DNA from: Acidimicrobiia bacterium
GTDB taxonomy: Bacteria; Acidobacteriota; Vicinamibacteria; Vicinamibacterales; UBA2999
Assembly: GCA_016871375.1 (NCBI GenBank)
Contig: VFYY01000021.1
Location: 1-35,664 of the forward strand
Direction of reading: 5' to 3'
DNA: 35,664 nucleotides
Shown here: positions 26,622 to 35,119 of the stretch, in pieces
How positions within the stretch are numbered: position 1 is the stretch's first letter
Layout of the letters: each line of letters begins with the position of its first letter
Translations under genes and position numbers: made by a program
Notes under the pieces: model-generated
Databases searched by the model: none
The model's input: only the letters and a program-made list of their open reading frames with translations
What the model was told of the DNA's origin: nothing

Positions 26622-29468
26622 TCAGCGCTGGATGAGGCGCTCGACGGCGGCGAGATCGTTGCGGACATCGGCGTTGGACGGATCGAGCTGCACGGATCGC
26701 TGGAGGTGTGTCAGCGCCTCCGCGTAGACGCCGCGCGACGCGAGCGCGGCGCCGAGATGCCAGTGGGTGCGCGCGCTGTCGGGCTCCAGCTCGAGCGCGC
26801 GGCGGAAGCTGGCGATGGCCGCGTCGAGCGCGCCTCTCTCGGCCGCGGTCAGGCCGAGCATCACGTGGACGGCGGCGGTGTCGGGCACGACCGCGCCGAG
26901 ATAGTCGCTGTCGAGGATCGTGCGGCCTTCCCGCTCCCACAGGGCGCGCGTCTCCGCCACCTGCTGGCGCGAGGCGTCGTAGGCCTGCGTGAGCAGGTCG
27001 AGATACAACGGCAGCGCGGCCACGCGCGGGTCTGTCTGCCCGTCGACGACACAGCGCGGACACCACTCGGTGACGCCGGCCAGGTCCACGACCTCGCCGG
27101 GCACGCCGTAGCCGCTGCTCAACATCGAGCGGACGGTGTACTCCTGCAGCGGCCGGTCGTCACGCACCGGCTCTGCCGCCCGCGTGGCCTCCGCCAGCGT
27201 GCGTGCGGAGCCGAGGAAGCTGCCGACGATCTCGTGCGGCCGTGACAGCCCGATGCGGTCGAGATCGGCGCGGACGGCGGGCGCCTGCAGGAGCGCGGCC
27301 ACCAGCCGGGCCGGACCCACCTCGACACGCGGCGCGTTCGTCCCGAGCAGTACCAGGTCCGCCTCGGCGCCCGACAGCAGCACCGCCTGCGGGAACACGT
27401 CAAGAAACGACCGGATCATCGAGCGCGTCGTCGCCGCCGGCACCTGGTAGGTCGGCAGCCACTGGCTGAGGTAGCCGCCCGGCTTCAGGCGCGACCGCGC
27501 GAGGCCGTAGAACTCGCTCGAGTACAGGGCGCTCACGCCCGCGTAGGCAATCGGCGGCGGCTCGAGGACGACGAGGTCGTAGGCGCCGGGCGGCTGCATC
27601 TGCAGGTGCTGGCGGCCGTCGTTGATGTAGACGGCGACCTTGGGGTCCGACAGCACGGCGTGGTTGGCGTCCTCGAACTCGCCGGCATGCGCGAGGATGT
27701 CGCGCGACAGGTCGGCCAGCTCGACGCGGCGGACCGACGGGTGGAGCGTCGCCGCATGCGTGGTGTTGCCGACGCCGAAGCCGATGACGAGCACGGTCTG
27801 CGGACCGTCCATCGCCAGCAGGGGGATGTGTGCGAGCGCGCGCATGTAGCGCTGCGACAGCGGCAGCGTGGACGACATCGCGTGCCCGTTGGTGTAGAGC
27901 GTGCGTCCGCGGCCGTCACGCTCGGTGATCGCGATGAGCTCGGTCAGCCCGTCGCTCACGCGCAGGCGGCGTTCCCCTTCCGGTGCCGGCCCGAGCGCGC
28001 GCGTCACGACGTGATCCGCGGGCAGCCGCAGCCACAGCCCGAGCGCGACGAGCGCAACAGCGCCTGCGCCGACAGCGTACGTAGGGCGGGTTCCGCTCAG
28101 CGAAGCCGGCGGACCCGCCGCAAGATGCAGCGGCACGATTGCCAGCGCGGCGGCCGCCATCAGGATCGTTGCGCCCTGCTGGAGGCCGAAGACCGGCAGC
28201 AGCACGAACCCCGTGAGAAGGCTCCCGCACACCGCGCCGATCGTGTTCGCGAAATACAGCACGCCGGCTCGGCGGCCCACCGTCTGCTCCGCTCGCTGCA
28301 CGATGGCGTTGCCGAGCGGAAAGCTGAATCCCATGAACAGCGCGGGCAGCGCCACCTCGAGCAGCATCGGCCGCGCGTTGAACCACAGCTCGGCCCAGGC
28401 GCCGGCGCCCACGGGCGCGGTGTTGATCGGGACGACGTCGGCGCGCGCGAGGCCGAAGAGCGCGGCGGCGACGAAGGCCGCCTGCGTCGCCATGAACCAC
28501 TCCGCCGGACGTCCGATGCGCGAGACGAGGGCGCCGCCGATGAGCGCGCCGACGCCGATGCCGATCAGGATCAGCGCCAGCAGCAGCGAGAACACGGCGC
28601 GGAAGCCGCCGAGCAGGATGCTCATGTGGCGGAACCACAGGATTTCCATGCCGAGCGCCGCGAACCCTGCGAGTGCCAGCGCGAGAGCCGTGAGGATCAC
28701 TGGACGGAAACTGTCGGGCGGCTGGCCTGGCGCCGTCGTGTGGTCCGGCTGAAGCCGGACACTACGTACACGCTTGCCGTGTTGTGCCGTCGTCGCGCGA
28801 GCGATCGTCGCGCGAGCGATCGTAGGGGCCGACTTTAGTCGGCCCAGATAGAGGCGAGCGATCGTAGGGGCCGACTTTAGTCGGCCCAGATAGAGCGCGC
28901 CCACGCCGGCGACGACGTTGAGCCCGATGGCGACAAACTGCGTGCCCCGCAGCCCCAGCGCCGGCACCAGTGTGAAATCCGTCAGCAGCGCGCCCAGCGC
29001 CGCGCCGAACGTGTTCACCCCGTACAGGACCGCAATGCGCCAGCTGCCCGCCTGCAGGTCGCTGCGGACGAGATACCGGATCAACAAGGTGAGCGTGCCG
29101 CCCATCAGCAGCGTGATCGGCGCCAGCACGGCGACCGCGACCGCGGTGCGCAGGACGTACGACGCCGCCGACAACGCGTACCAGCCGTTCGGCTCCTGCA
29201 CGTAGGACGACACCGCCGCCGACACCTGGCCGAGACGCGGCAGCACCAGCGCGATGCCGAGGCCGAGCGCGGCGATGACGATCTCGACGAGCCCGTACGC
29301 GCGCAGCGGCCAGTCAGGGTTGTCCGCGTAGCGGCGGTCGGCCCACGCGCCAAGGACGTAGCTGCCGGCGCCGAGACCGAGCATGAAGACGGCGACGACG
29401 ATCGACGCGGAATAGATCGTGTTGCCGAAGACGTTGCCGAAGACGCGGACCCAGACGACCTGATACAT
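26622..29468 (-). CDS. Fused MFS-like membrane protein / spermidine synthase-like domain / C-terminal TPR-like region (true N-terminus may begin upstream of ATG 29468)
   Basis: MYQVVWVRVFGNVFGNTIYSASIVVAVFMLGLGAGSYVLGAWADRR; TVLVIGFGVGNTTHAATLHPSVRRVELADLSRDILAHAGEF...VYINDGRQHLQ; AAERGALDAAIASFRRALELEPDSARTHWHLGAALASRGVYAEALTHLQRSVQLDPSNADVRNDL. The same frame upstream reads LLYLLFLLSGLSGL with no usual start codon. Confidence 0.85.
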   Translation of the reverse strand: MYQVVWVRVFGNVFGNTIYSASIVVAVFMLGLGAGSYVLGAWADRRYADNPDWPLRAYGLVEIVIAALGLGIALVLPRLGQVSAAVSSYVQEPNGWYALSAASYVLRTAVAVAVLAPITLLMGGTLTLLIRYLVRSDLQAGSWRIAVLYGVNTFGAALGALLTDFTLVPALGLRGTQFVAIGLNVVAGVGALYLGRLKSAPTIARLYLGRLKSAPTIARATIARATTAQHGKRVRSVRLQPDHTTAPGQPPDSFRPVILTALALALAGFAALGMEILWFRHMSILLGGFRAVFSLLLALILIGIGVGALIGGALVSRIGRPAEWFMATQAAFVAAALFGLARADVVPINTAPVGAGAWAELWFNARPMLLEVALPALFMGFSFPLGNAIVQRAEQTVGRRAGVLYFANTIGAVCGSLLTGFVLLPVFGLQQGATILMAAAALAIVPLHLAAGPPASLSGTRPTYAVGAGAVALVALGLWLRLPADHVVTRALGPAPEGERRLRVSDGLTELIAITERDGRGRTLYTNGHAMSSTLPLSQRYMRALAHIPLLAMDGPQTVLVIGFGVGNTTHAATLHPSVRRVELADLSRDILAHAGEFEDANHAVLSDPKVAVYINDGRQHLQMQPPGAYDLVVLEPPPIAYAGVSALYSSEFYGLARSRLKPGGYLSQWLPTYQVPAATTRSMIRSFLDVFPQAVLLSGAEADLVLLGTNAPRVEVGPARLVAALLQAPAVRADLDRIGLSRPHEIVGSFLGSARTLAEATRAAEPVRDDRPLQEYTVRSMLSSGYGVPGEVVDLAGVTEWCPRCVVDGQTDPRVAALPLYLDLLTQAYDASRQQVAETRALWEREGRTILDSDYLGAVVPDTAAVHVMLGLTAAERGALDAAIASFRRALELEPDSARTHWHLGAALASRGVYAEALTHLQRSVQLDPSNADVRNDLAAVERLIQR
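28081..28119 (+). repeat. REP-like GTAG hairpin inside a CDS (GTAGGGCGGGTTCCGC...GCGGACCCGCC)
   Basis: GTAG plus long imperfect inverted repeat; encodes GPPASLSGTRPTY on the coding strand. Confidence 0.65.
28743..28765 (-). repeat. REP-like GTAG hairpin, family B, inside a CDS
   Basis: GTCCGGCTGAAGCCGGACACTAC; encodes VRLQPDHT on the coding strand. Confidence 0.75.
28812..28895. repeat. Perfect 42-bp tandem duplication (2 copies), each with a family C REP (GTAGGGGCCGACTTTAGTCGGCCC), inside a CDS
   Basis: 28812-28853 and 28854-28895 are identical (gcgagcgatcgtaggggccgactttagtcggcccagatagag). Confidence 0.9.
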
Positions 29469-29523
29469 CAGGCCGCTGAGTCCGCTCAGAAGGAAGAGAA
29501 GGTAAAGCAGGCCGGTTCGTGCC

Positions 29524-31866
29524 CTACCGGGTCGCGTTGGTCGCGGGCGTCGCGTTCCTGCGCAGCCAGTCGCCGACGAACTTGACGATCTCGTCGCTGT
29601 TCCGCTCGAGCATCATCACGTGGCTGTTGCCGCGGAGGCCGACGTCCTCGAGGCGGTAGAAGTCCACCTTCACGCCCGCCTGCTTGAGGAACTTCGGCAT
29701 GCACGGGTCGTAGACGCGGTGGTAGGTCGCGTTGGCGCTGGCCATGAACACCGGGACGTTGCCCCAGTTCTTCAGCTTGCGCGCCGGCTCCACCTGCATC
29801 CAGCACGGGATCTCGTCGGGCCGCTCGGACTTCGCCTCGAGCGCGACGTTGAGATCCGCGGGCGTGTTCGCGGGCGGATCGAACTCGTAGCGGTTGTTCG
29901 TCAGGCCCCACGAGTTCGGGTTGCGCGGACCGGCGGTGACCTTCGCCGTGTCGGCGCCGCCAAACTGCGGGCCGCCCGGCTCGATGTTGACCATCGCGCG
30001 CACGAGCGACGAGCGCGCCTCGGTGACGTCGAACGCCACGCCGCCGCCCTGTGAATGCGCGAAGAGGATCACGGGCGTGTTGAGCGTGTCGAGCAGCGCA
30101 ATGGTCGCCTCGCGCGCCAGGTTCGTCGCCTGGCCGGCGAACTGCACCTGCGACTTCATGAAGTTGTCGAAGACCGGATCGCCGATCGCGCCCGAGCCCA
30201 CCCACTGCGTGTGGTTCATCTTCAATGGGAAGTCGCCGCGCTGGCGCGCGTTGGTCCAGATGCGCTCCAGGTCCAGCGCCGTGCGAATGTTCAGGTTGCC
30301 GTCGATCGGCTGCTTGTTCGGCCCGGGCAGCGGCACGTACGCCGAGCGGCCGCGCGTCGGGTAATCGACCATGTAGACGACGTAGCCCTGCTCGAGCAGG
30401 CGGTAGGCCCAGCCCGGCCGCCCGTCAGGCGTCTGCTGCCACTGCACGCCGGTCTGGCCGTTGGCGTGGAAGAAGATGACGGGATACGGGCTGCGCACGT
30501 TGCGCGGCACCCACACGTCCATGTACATCGCGCCGCGCATCACCTGGCGGCCCGGCTCGCCCCAGTAGCCGCCGCCGGCGAAGTAGAAGCCTTTGCGCGC
30601 GATGTTCTCGGTGGAGAACGTCGGGATGGCGCGCGGCGGCACCGCGCGGTCGTTGTTCTCGCCGCGGCCCGCGCGCGCGTTGCGCGAGAGCCACGTGCCG
30701 ATGTACTTCGCGATGTCGGCGCTGTTCTTCTCCAGCATCATCATGTGGCCGTTGCCCGGCAGGCCGACCGTCTCCATCTCGACGTACTCGGTCTTCACGC
30801 CCGCCTGGTTCAGCCACTTCGCGAGGCAGTGGTCGTAGATGCGGTGGTAGCTGCCCTCGCCCACCATGAAGAGCACGGGGATGTTCGCGAGGTTCTTCAG
30901 CTTGCGCGCCGGCTCCTGCTGCACGTAGCAGGGCACCTTGTCGGCCGACGGCGCCTGCGTCTCCAGCGTCGTCTGCAATTGCTTCGCGTCGCTGATCGCC
31001 GGCTCGTAGGTGATCGGGCTGTTGGCCACGCCCCAGCTCAGGCCGCCGCCCTGCTGATACGCGACCTTGGCGTTGTCCACGCCGCGGATCGGCGGCGCCG
31101 CCGGCTCGAGCGTCACGATCGCCTTGACGAGGTTCGGCCGCGCATCCGCGACGAGCCAGCCGAACGCGCCGCCCTGCGAGTGCGTCAGCAGGATGACCGG
31201 CGTGTTGATCATGTCGAGCAGCGCCACGTTGGCGTCACGGGTGAGCGTCTCCTGCCGGTTGCCCGCCAGGAACTGCACCTGCGTCTTGTTGAAGTAGTCG
31301 TTGACCGGGTCGCCCTTCAGGCCCGTTCCGGGCCACTGTGTGTGTTTCTTGGCCTGCGGATAGTTGCCGCGGCGCGACATCGCGGTGAACGTCTCCTCGA
31401 GGTTCTCCGCCGTGCGGATGTTCAGGTTCGGCATCGCGGCCGTCCCGTCCACGCCGGGCACGTACTGCGAGCGGCCGCGCGCCGGGAAGTCGGTCAGATA
31501 GACGACGTAGCCCATGTCGAGGAAGTTGTAGGCCCAGCCGGGACGGCCGTCCGGCGTCAGCAGCCAGTCGACGCCCGTCTGCCCCGCGCCGTGGAAGAAG
31601 ACGACGGGGTACGGCGACCGAATCTGCTTCGGCACCATCACTTCGACATACATCGCCCCGCCCATCGTCATTTCCTTCTCGTCGCCGATGGGGCCGACGT
31701 ACGTCCCGCCGGCGAAAAAGAAGCCGTGGCGGGCGACGTTCTGGAGCGACGCGGTGGGAATGGACGGCGGCGCGGCCTTGGCGGCGTTGGCCGCGGAGCT
31801 CTGCGCGAAGGCGCTGCCGGTGACTCCTAGTACTAGGGTGATGAGAATCAGAAGGCGGTGTGTCAT
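29524..31866 (-). CDS. Secreted tandem alpha/beta hydrolase (two homologous domains in one polypeptide)
   Basis: Start reassigned to MTHRLLILITLVLGVTGSAFAQ (ATG 31866); two domains each with YPV(V/I)FFHxxGQTGVxW, a (T/A)HSQGG nucleophile elbow and a GxxHxMMLExNS motif. Confidence 0.87.
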   Translation of the reverse strand: MTHRLLILITLVLGVTGSAFAQSSAANAAKAAPPSIPTASLQNVARHGFFFAGGTYVGPIGDEKEMTMGGAMYVEVMVPKQIRSPYPVVFFHGAGQTGVDWLLTPDGRPGWAYNFLDMGYVVYLTDFPARGRSQYVPGVDGTAAMPNLNIRTAENLEETFTAMSRRGNYPQAKKHTQWPGTGLKGDPVNDYFNKTQVQFLAGNRQETLTRDANVALLDMINTPVILLTHSQGGAFGWLVADARPNLVKAIVTLEPAAPPIRGVDNAKVAYQQGGGLSWGVANSPITYEPAISDAKQLQTTLETQAPSADKVPCYVQQEPARKLKNLANIPVLFMVGEGSYHRIYDHCLAKWLNQAGVKTEYVEMETVGLPGNGHMMMLEKNSADIAKYIGTWLSRNARAGRGENNDRAVPPRAIPTFSTENIARKGFYFAGGGYWGEPGRQVMRGAMYMDVWVPRNVRSPYPVIFFHANGQTGVQWQQTPDGRPGWAYRLLEQGYVVYMVDYPTRGRSAYVPLPGPNKQPIDGNLNIRTALDLERIWTNARQRGDFPLKMNHTQWVGSGAIGDPVFDNFMKSQVQFAGQATNLAREATIALLDTLNTPVILFAHSQGGGVAFDVTEARSSLVRAMVNIEPGGPQFGGADTAKVTAGPRNPNSWGLTNNRYEFDPPANTPADLNVALEAKSERPDEIPCWMQVEPARKLKNWGNVPVFMASANATYHRVYDPCMPKFLKQAGVKVDFYRLEDVGLRGNSHVMMLERNSDEIVKFVGDWLRRNATPATNATR

Positions 31867-31926
31867 AAGAACTGGTTTGTAGAACTCCAGGACTGGAATG
31901 TCAATAGAGTGTGCGAAGATCCGCGC

Positions 31927-32880
31927 ATGAGAGTGGATCGGATTGCTCTGTGTCTCTGTGTCTCTGTGGCCTGTCTTGCCGCGACGTCCGCGCAGGCGCC
32001 TCAGGGCGTGTGGGCCGAAAAGGCCGCGATGGCGGACCTGCGCAGCGAGGCGGCCAACGTGTTCGCCAACGGCAAGCTGTACGTGATGGGCGGCCTGGCG
32101 CGCGGGCTGGAGTCGCACACGCTGGTCACGGAGTGGGATCCCGTGGCGAACACGTGGCGGGAGCGGGCGCCGATGCCGGGACCGCTGAGCCATCCGCAGG
32201 GCCTGGAGATGAACGGCAAGATCTACGTCATCGGCGGGTTCCTCGCGCAGGTCCACGTCGGCGCGCAGAATGCCGCGTTCGAGTACGACCCGGCGGCGGA
32301 CCGGTGGCGCACGCTGGCGCCGCTGAAGGTGGCGCGCGGCTCGATCGCGGTGGCCGCGGTCAACGGGAAGATCCACGCGATCGGCGGCCGGACGCCGGAC
32401 CGCGTCACCTCTGCGGTGCACGAAATCTATGACCCGGCGACCAACACGTGGACCGACGGCGCGCCCCTGCCGCTCGCGCGCGATCACACCGCGGCGGCCG
32501 CGGTCAACGGCCGCATCCACGTCATCGGCGGCCGCACGAACACCCCCGCCGAGGGCGTCAACCGCCACGACATCTACGATCCCGTGAAGAACGCGTGGAC
32601 GACGGGCCCGCCGCTGCCGACCACGCGCAGCGGAGGCGCGTCCGTGCTCTACAAGGGGATGATCGTCGTCATGGGCGGCGAGTGCAGGAGCGGGGGGCCG
32701 TTCGACGAGACCGAAGGGTTCGACGTGAAGACCGGCCAGTGGCGCACGTTCGCGCCGATGCCGGTCGGCAAGCACGGCATCACCGCCTCGACCGACGGGA
32801 CGACCGTCTACATCGCGGGCGGCAACCCCGAGTGCGGCATGTCGTTCTCGAACCGGCTGGTGACGTTCACGCTGCCGTAA
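31927..32880 (+). CDS. Secreted Kelch-repeat protein
   Basis: MRVDRIALCLCVSVACLAATSAQA signal; repeated GKLYVMGGLARG, GKIYVIGGF, GKIHAIGGR, GRIHVIGGR with downstream W residues. Confidence 0.9.
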   Translation: MRVDRIALCLCVSVACLAATSAQAPQGVWAEKAAMADLRSEAANVFANGKLYVMGGLARGLESHTLVTEWDPVANTWRERAPMPGPLSHPQGLEMNGKIYVIGGFLAQVHVGAQNAAFEYDPAADRWRTLAPLKVARGSIAVAAVNGKIHAIGGRTPDRVTSAVHEIYDPATNTWTDGAPLPLARDHTAAAAVNGRIHVIGGRTNTPAEGVNRHDIYDPVKNAWTTGPPLPTTRSGGASVLYKGMIVVMGGECRSGGPFDETEGFDVKTGQWRTFAPMPVGKHGITASTDGTTVYIAGGNPECGMSFSNRLVTFTLP

Positions 32881-32884
32881 GCAC

Positions 32885-33475
32885 GTGGCGCGGGAGCAGA
32901 CCTATCGCGCCGGCTCGTCCATCGAGGACTACTGCCGCGCCTGCAAGACCGACCGCGACCACACGGTGATCGCGGTCGACGCCGACGCCTGGCCCGTCCG
33001 GGTCAAGTGCGACTGGTGCGGCAGCGATCACAACTACCGTGGCGGGCCGAGAATCGGCGCACCCCAGGCGCCCCAAGCGCCCCGAGCACCCGAAGCACCC
33101 CGAGCACCAGAGAGGACGTTCATGCCTCCCCCCTCCGACGATCTCGAATCCGTCCTGCGCCGCATCATCCGCGAGGAATCAGGACTCACGGCCGCCGCGC
33201 CCGCGCCGAAGTGGCGCGGCGGCACGCTGGTGCTGCGGCCCGCCGGCGGCCAGGGTCAGGAGAAGAGCTGGCCGATCGAAACGTTCTTCAACAAGATCGT
33301 GATGGTGCGGAACCGTCTGCGCACGCTCGAGCAGCAGGTGAACGCCTCCGACCTGCCAGACGATGTGAAGCTGAAGCTGCAAGGCTACGTCACCGGGTGC
33401 TACGGATCGCTGACCAGCTTCAACGTGCTGTTCGCCGATGAAGCCGACCAGTTCAAGGGCAGCGGCGGCGATTAG
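32885..33475 (+). CDS. Conserved hypothetical protein with N-terminal zinc-ribbon-like CxxC...CxxC, Pro/Ala-rich linker and helical C-terminal domain
   Basis: YCRACKTDRDHTVIAVDADAWPVRVKCDWCG; PQAPQAPRAPEAPRAPE linker; starts 5 nt after the Kelch stop. Confidence 0.8.
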   Translation: MAREQTYRAGSSIEDYCRACKTDRDHTVIAVDADAWPVRVKCDWCGSDHNYRGGPRIGAPQAPQAPRAPEAPRAPERTFMPPPSDDLESVLRRIIREESGLTAAAPAPKWRGGTLVLRPAGGQGQEKSWPIETFFNKIVMVRNRLRTLEQQVNASDLPDDVKLKLQGYVTGCYGSLTSFNVLFADEADQFKGSGGD

Positions 33476-33487
33476 GCCGTGGCCGGT

Positions 33488-33513
33488 GTAGGGGCCGACC
33501 TTGAGGTCGGCCC
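33488..33513 (+). repeat. REP-like GTAG hairpin, family C
   Basis: GTAG GGGCCGACC TTGA GGTCGGCCC. Confidence 0.75.
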
Positions 33514-33715
33514 TCTTCCTGTGCGTGCGCTGCGCTTCGGTGGGGATCGACATGACCCTGGGCGGGTCCTGTCGCCGGGTTTCCCCACCCCGTGCTCGGC
33601 GCCACAAGCCTCGTCACGGGAGAGGCGCCTGCGGCGCGGGGCGGGGACGCCCCTCCCGGCGCCACCCGCGCGAGGTCATGTCGCTGAGGCTCGCGTAGCG
33701 GACTACCCCTCGGTC

Positions 33716-33739
33716 GTAGGGGCCGACTGTAGTCGGCCC
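33716..33739 (+). repeat. REP-like GTAG hairpin, family C
   Basis: GTAG GGGCCGACT GT AGTCGGCCC. Confidence 0.75.
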
Positions 33740-33812
33740 TGATGCGCGCCGACCGGCGCTCGGCCTGCCCGCCGAGCACCCGCCCTCGCGATACGATTGG
33801 CGCCGCGAGGGC

Positions 33813-34697
33813 ATGACAATGCAGATGGGGAACAGACACGGACGCGTCGCGGCGTTGGTCGCGGTCTTCGCCACGATAACGATCGTCGCTGGCGCTCAGA
33901 CCGCGCCGCCGATTCGTTTGTACGTCTTGGATGGCGGCGTGCTCGAATCGGATCCGGGACGCTATCGTCTCAAGCCGAACGAGGTCGTCACGTCCCAGCT
34001 CTCGATCGGGATGTACCTCGTCGTCCATCCGCGCGGCACGCTGATGTGGGACGCCGGCGCGGTGCCGGACAACTGGTGGGTGCCCGACGGCGGCCGTCCC
34101 GTCGTGCGGCAGCTCGTGCTCTCGAACGGACAGGATCGCCAGGTGACGCTGCGCAACACGCTGACCGCGCAGCTGGCCGCGGCGGGGCACAAGCCGGAGA
34201 ACACGACGTATCTGGCGCTGTCGCACTACCACTGGGATCACGTCGCGAACGCGAACTCCTTCGCGCGCGCCACGTGGCTGGTGCGCCAGTCCGAGCGCGA
34301 CGGCCTCTTCCCCAACCCGCAGCCGCAGCCGCCGTATCCGTCCGGCTACGCGTACCTGCAGAACAGCAAGACGACGCTCATCACCGCCGACGAGCACGAC
34401 GTCTTCGGCGACGGCACCGTCGTCATCAAGTCCACGCCCGGCCACACGCCCGGGCATCAGGTGTTGTATCTGAAGCTACCGCGCACCGGCGGCGTCGTGC
34501 TCTCGGGCGACCTGTATCACTATCCCGAGGAGCGCTCGCTCAATCGTCTGCCGACGACCGAGTTCAACGAGCAGCAGACCGCGCGCTCACGCGCGGACCT
34601 CGAGGCGTTCCTGAAGAAGACGGGCGCGCAGCTCTGGATCCAGCACGACCTCACGGCGCACGCAAAGCTGAAGAAGTCGCCGGAGTTCTACGACTGA
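33813..34697 (+). CDS. MBL-fold metallo-hydrolase, N-acyl homoserine lactonase-like family, with signal peptide
   Basis: LSHYHWDHVANANSF (HxHxDH), TPGHTPGHQVLYLKL, VVLSGDLYHYPEERSLNRLPTTEFNE. Confidence 0.87.
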   Translation: MTMQMGNRHGRVAALVAVFATITIVAGAQTAPPIRLYVLDGGVLESDPGRYRLKPNEVVTSQLSIGMYLVVHPRGTLMWDAGAVPDNWWVPDGGRPVVRQLVLSNGQDRQVTLRNTLTAQLAAAGHKPENTTYLALSHYHWDHVANANSFARATWLVRQSERDGLFPNPQPQPPYPSGYAYLQNSKTTLITADEHDVFGDGTVVIKSTPGHTPGHQVLYLKLPRTGGVVLSGDLYHYPEERSLNRLPTTEFNEQQTARSRADLEAFLKKTGAQLWIQHDLTAHAKLKKSPEFYD

Positions 34698-34735
34698 TCC
34701 CGTAGTCGGCAGTGGGCGGTAGGCAGTAGGCAGCT

Positions 34736-34793
34736 GTAGGGGCCGACCTGCCTGCCCCGCGAAGCAACAGCGGAGGCGGGGAAGGTCGGCCCC
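34736..34793 (+). repeat. Long REP-like hairpin with GTAG head
   Basis: GTAGGGGCCGACCTGCCTGCCCCGCGAAGCAACAGCGGAGGCGGGGAAGGTCGGCCCC; near-identical inverted copy at 35011-35067. Confidence 0.75.
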
Positions 34794-34810
34794 TGCACGA
34801 TCCTTGTGTG

Positions 34811-34833
34811 GTCCGGCTGAAGCCGGACACTAC
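34811..34833 (-). repeat. REP-like GTAG hairpin, family B
   Basis: GTCCGGCTGAAGCCGGACACTAC. Confidence 0.75.
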
Positions 34834-34976
34834 GTACGCAAGCGTGACGGACGGTGCTCGGGAGGTCCGGCCGTTGAGGCACGCCGACCTTCTGTGTGAC
34901 GCTTGCCCACCGTCGCAAATCGAAGGTGGGAGCCGGCCGGCCGGACGGACGAGCACCGGCCGGCGCGCAAAGTGTG

Positions 34977-34999
34977 GTCCGGCTAAAGCCGGACACTAC
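34977..34999 (-). repeat. REP-like GTAG hairpin, family B
   Basis: GTCCGGCTAAAGCCGGACACTAC. Confidence 0.75.
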
Positions 35000-35010
35000 G
35001 TACAAAGGAA

Positions 35011-35067
35011 GGGCCGACCTGCCTGCCCCGCGAAGCACAACGGAGGCGGGGGAAGGTCGGCCCCTAC
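35011..35067 (-). repeat. Long REP-like hairpin with GTAG head (inverted copy of 34736-34793)
   Basis: GGGCCGACCTGCCTGCCCCGCGAAGCACAACGGAGGCGGGGGAAGGTCGGCCCCTAC. Confidence 0.75.
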
Positions 35068-35070
35068 ATC

Positions 35071-35119
35071 TGCCTACTGCCTACTGCTTACTGCCTACTG
35101 CTTACTGCCTACTGCCTAC
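35071..35119. repeat. Heptanucleotide array (TGCYTAC)x7
   Basis: Seven consecutive TGCCTAC/TGCTTAC units; TAG stop of the NHL gene lies in the last unit. Confidence 0.9.

Noticed and set aside
31826-31837. Perfect palindrome CCTAGTACTAGG
   Set aside because: Lies inside the hydrolase signal-peptide codons with no second copy; may be chance.
29524-32775. 1083-aa hydrolase ORF as annotated in the track
   Set aside because: N-terminal ~300 residues are antisense to the Kelch gene; signal peptide begins at 31866.
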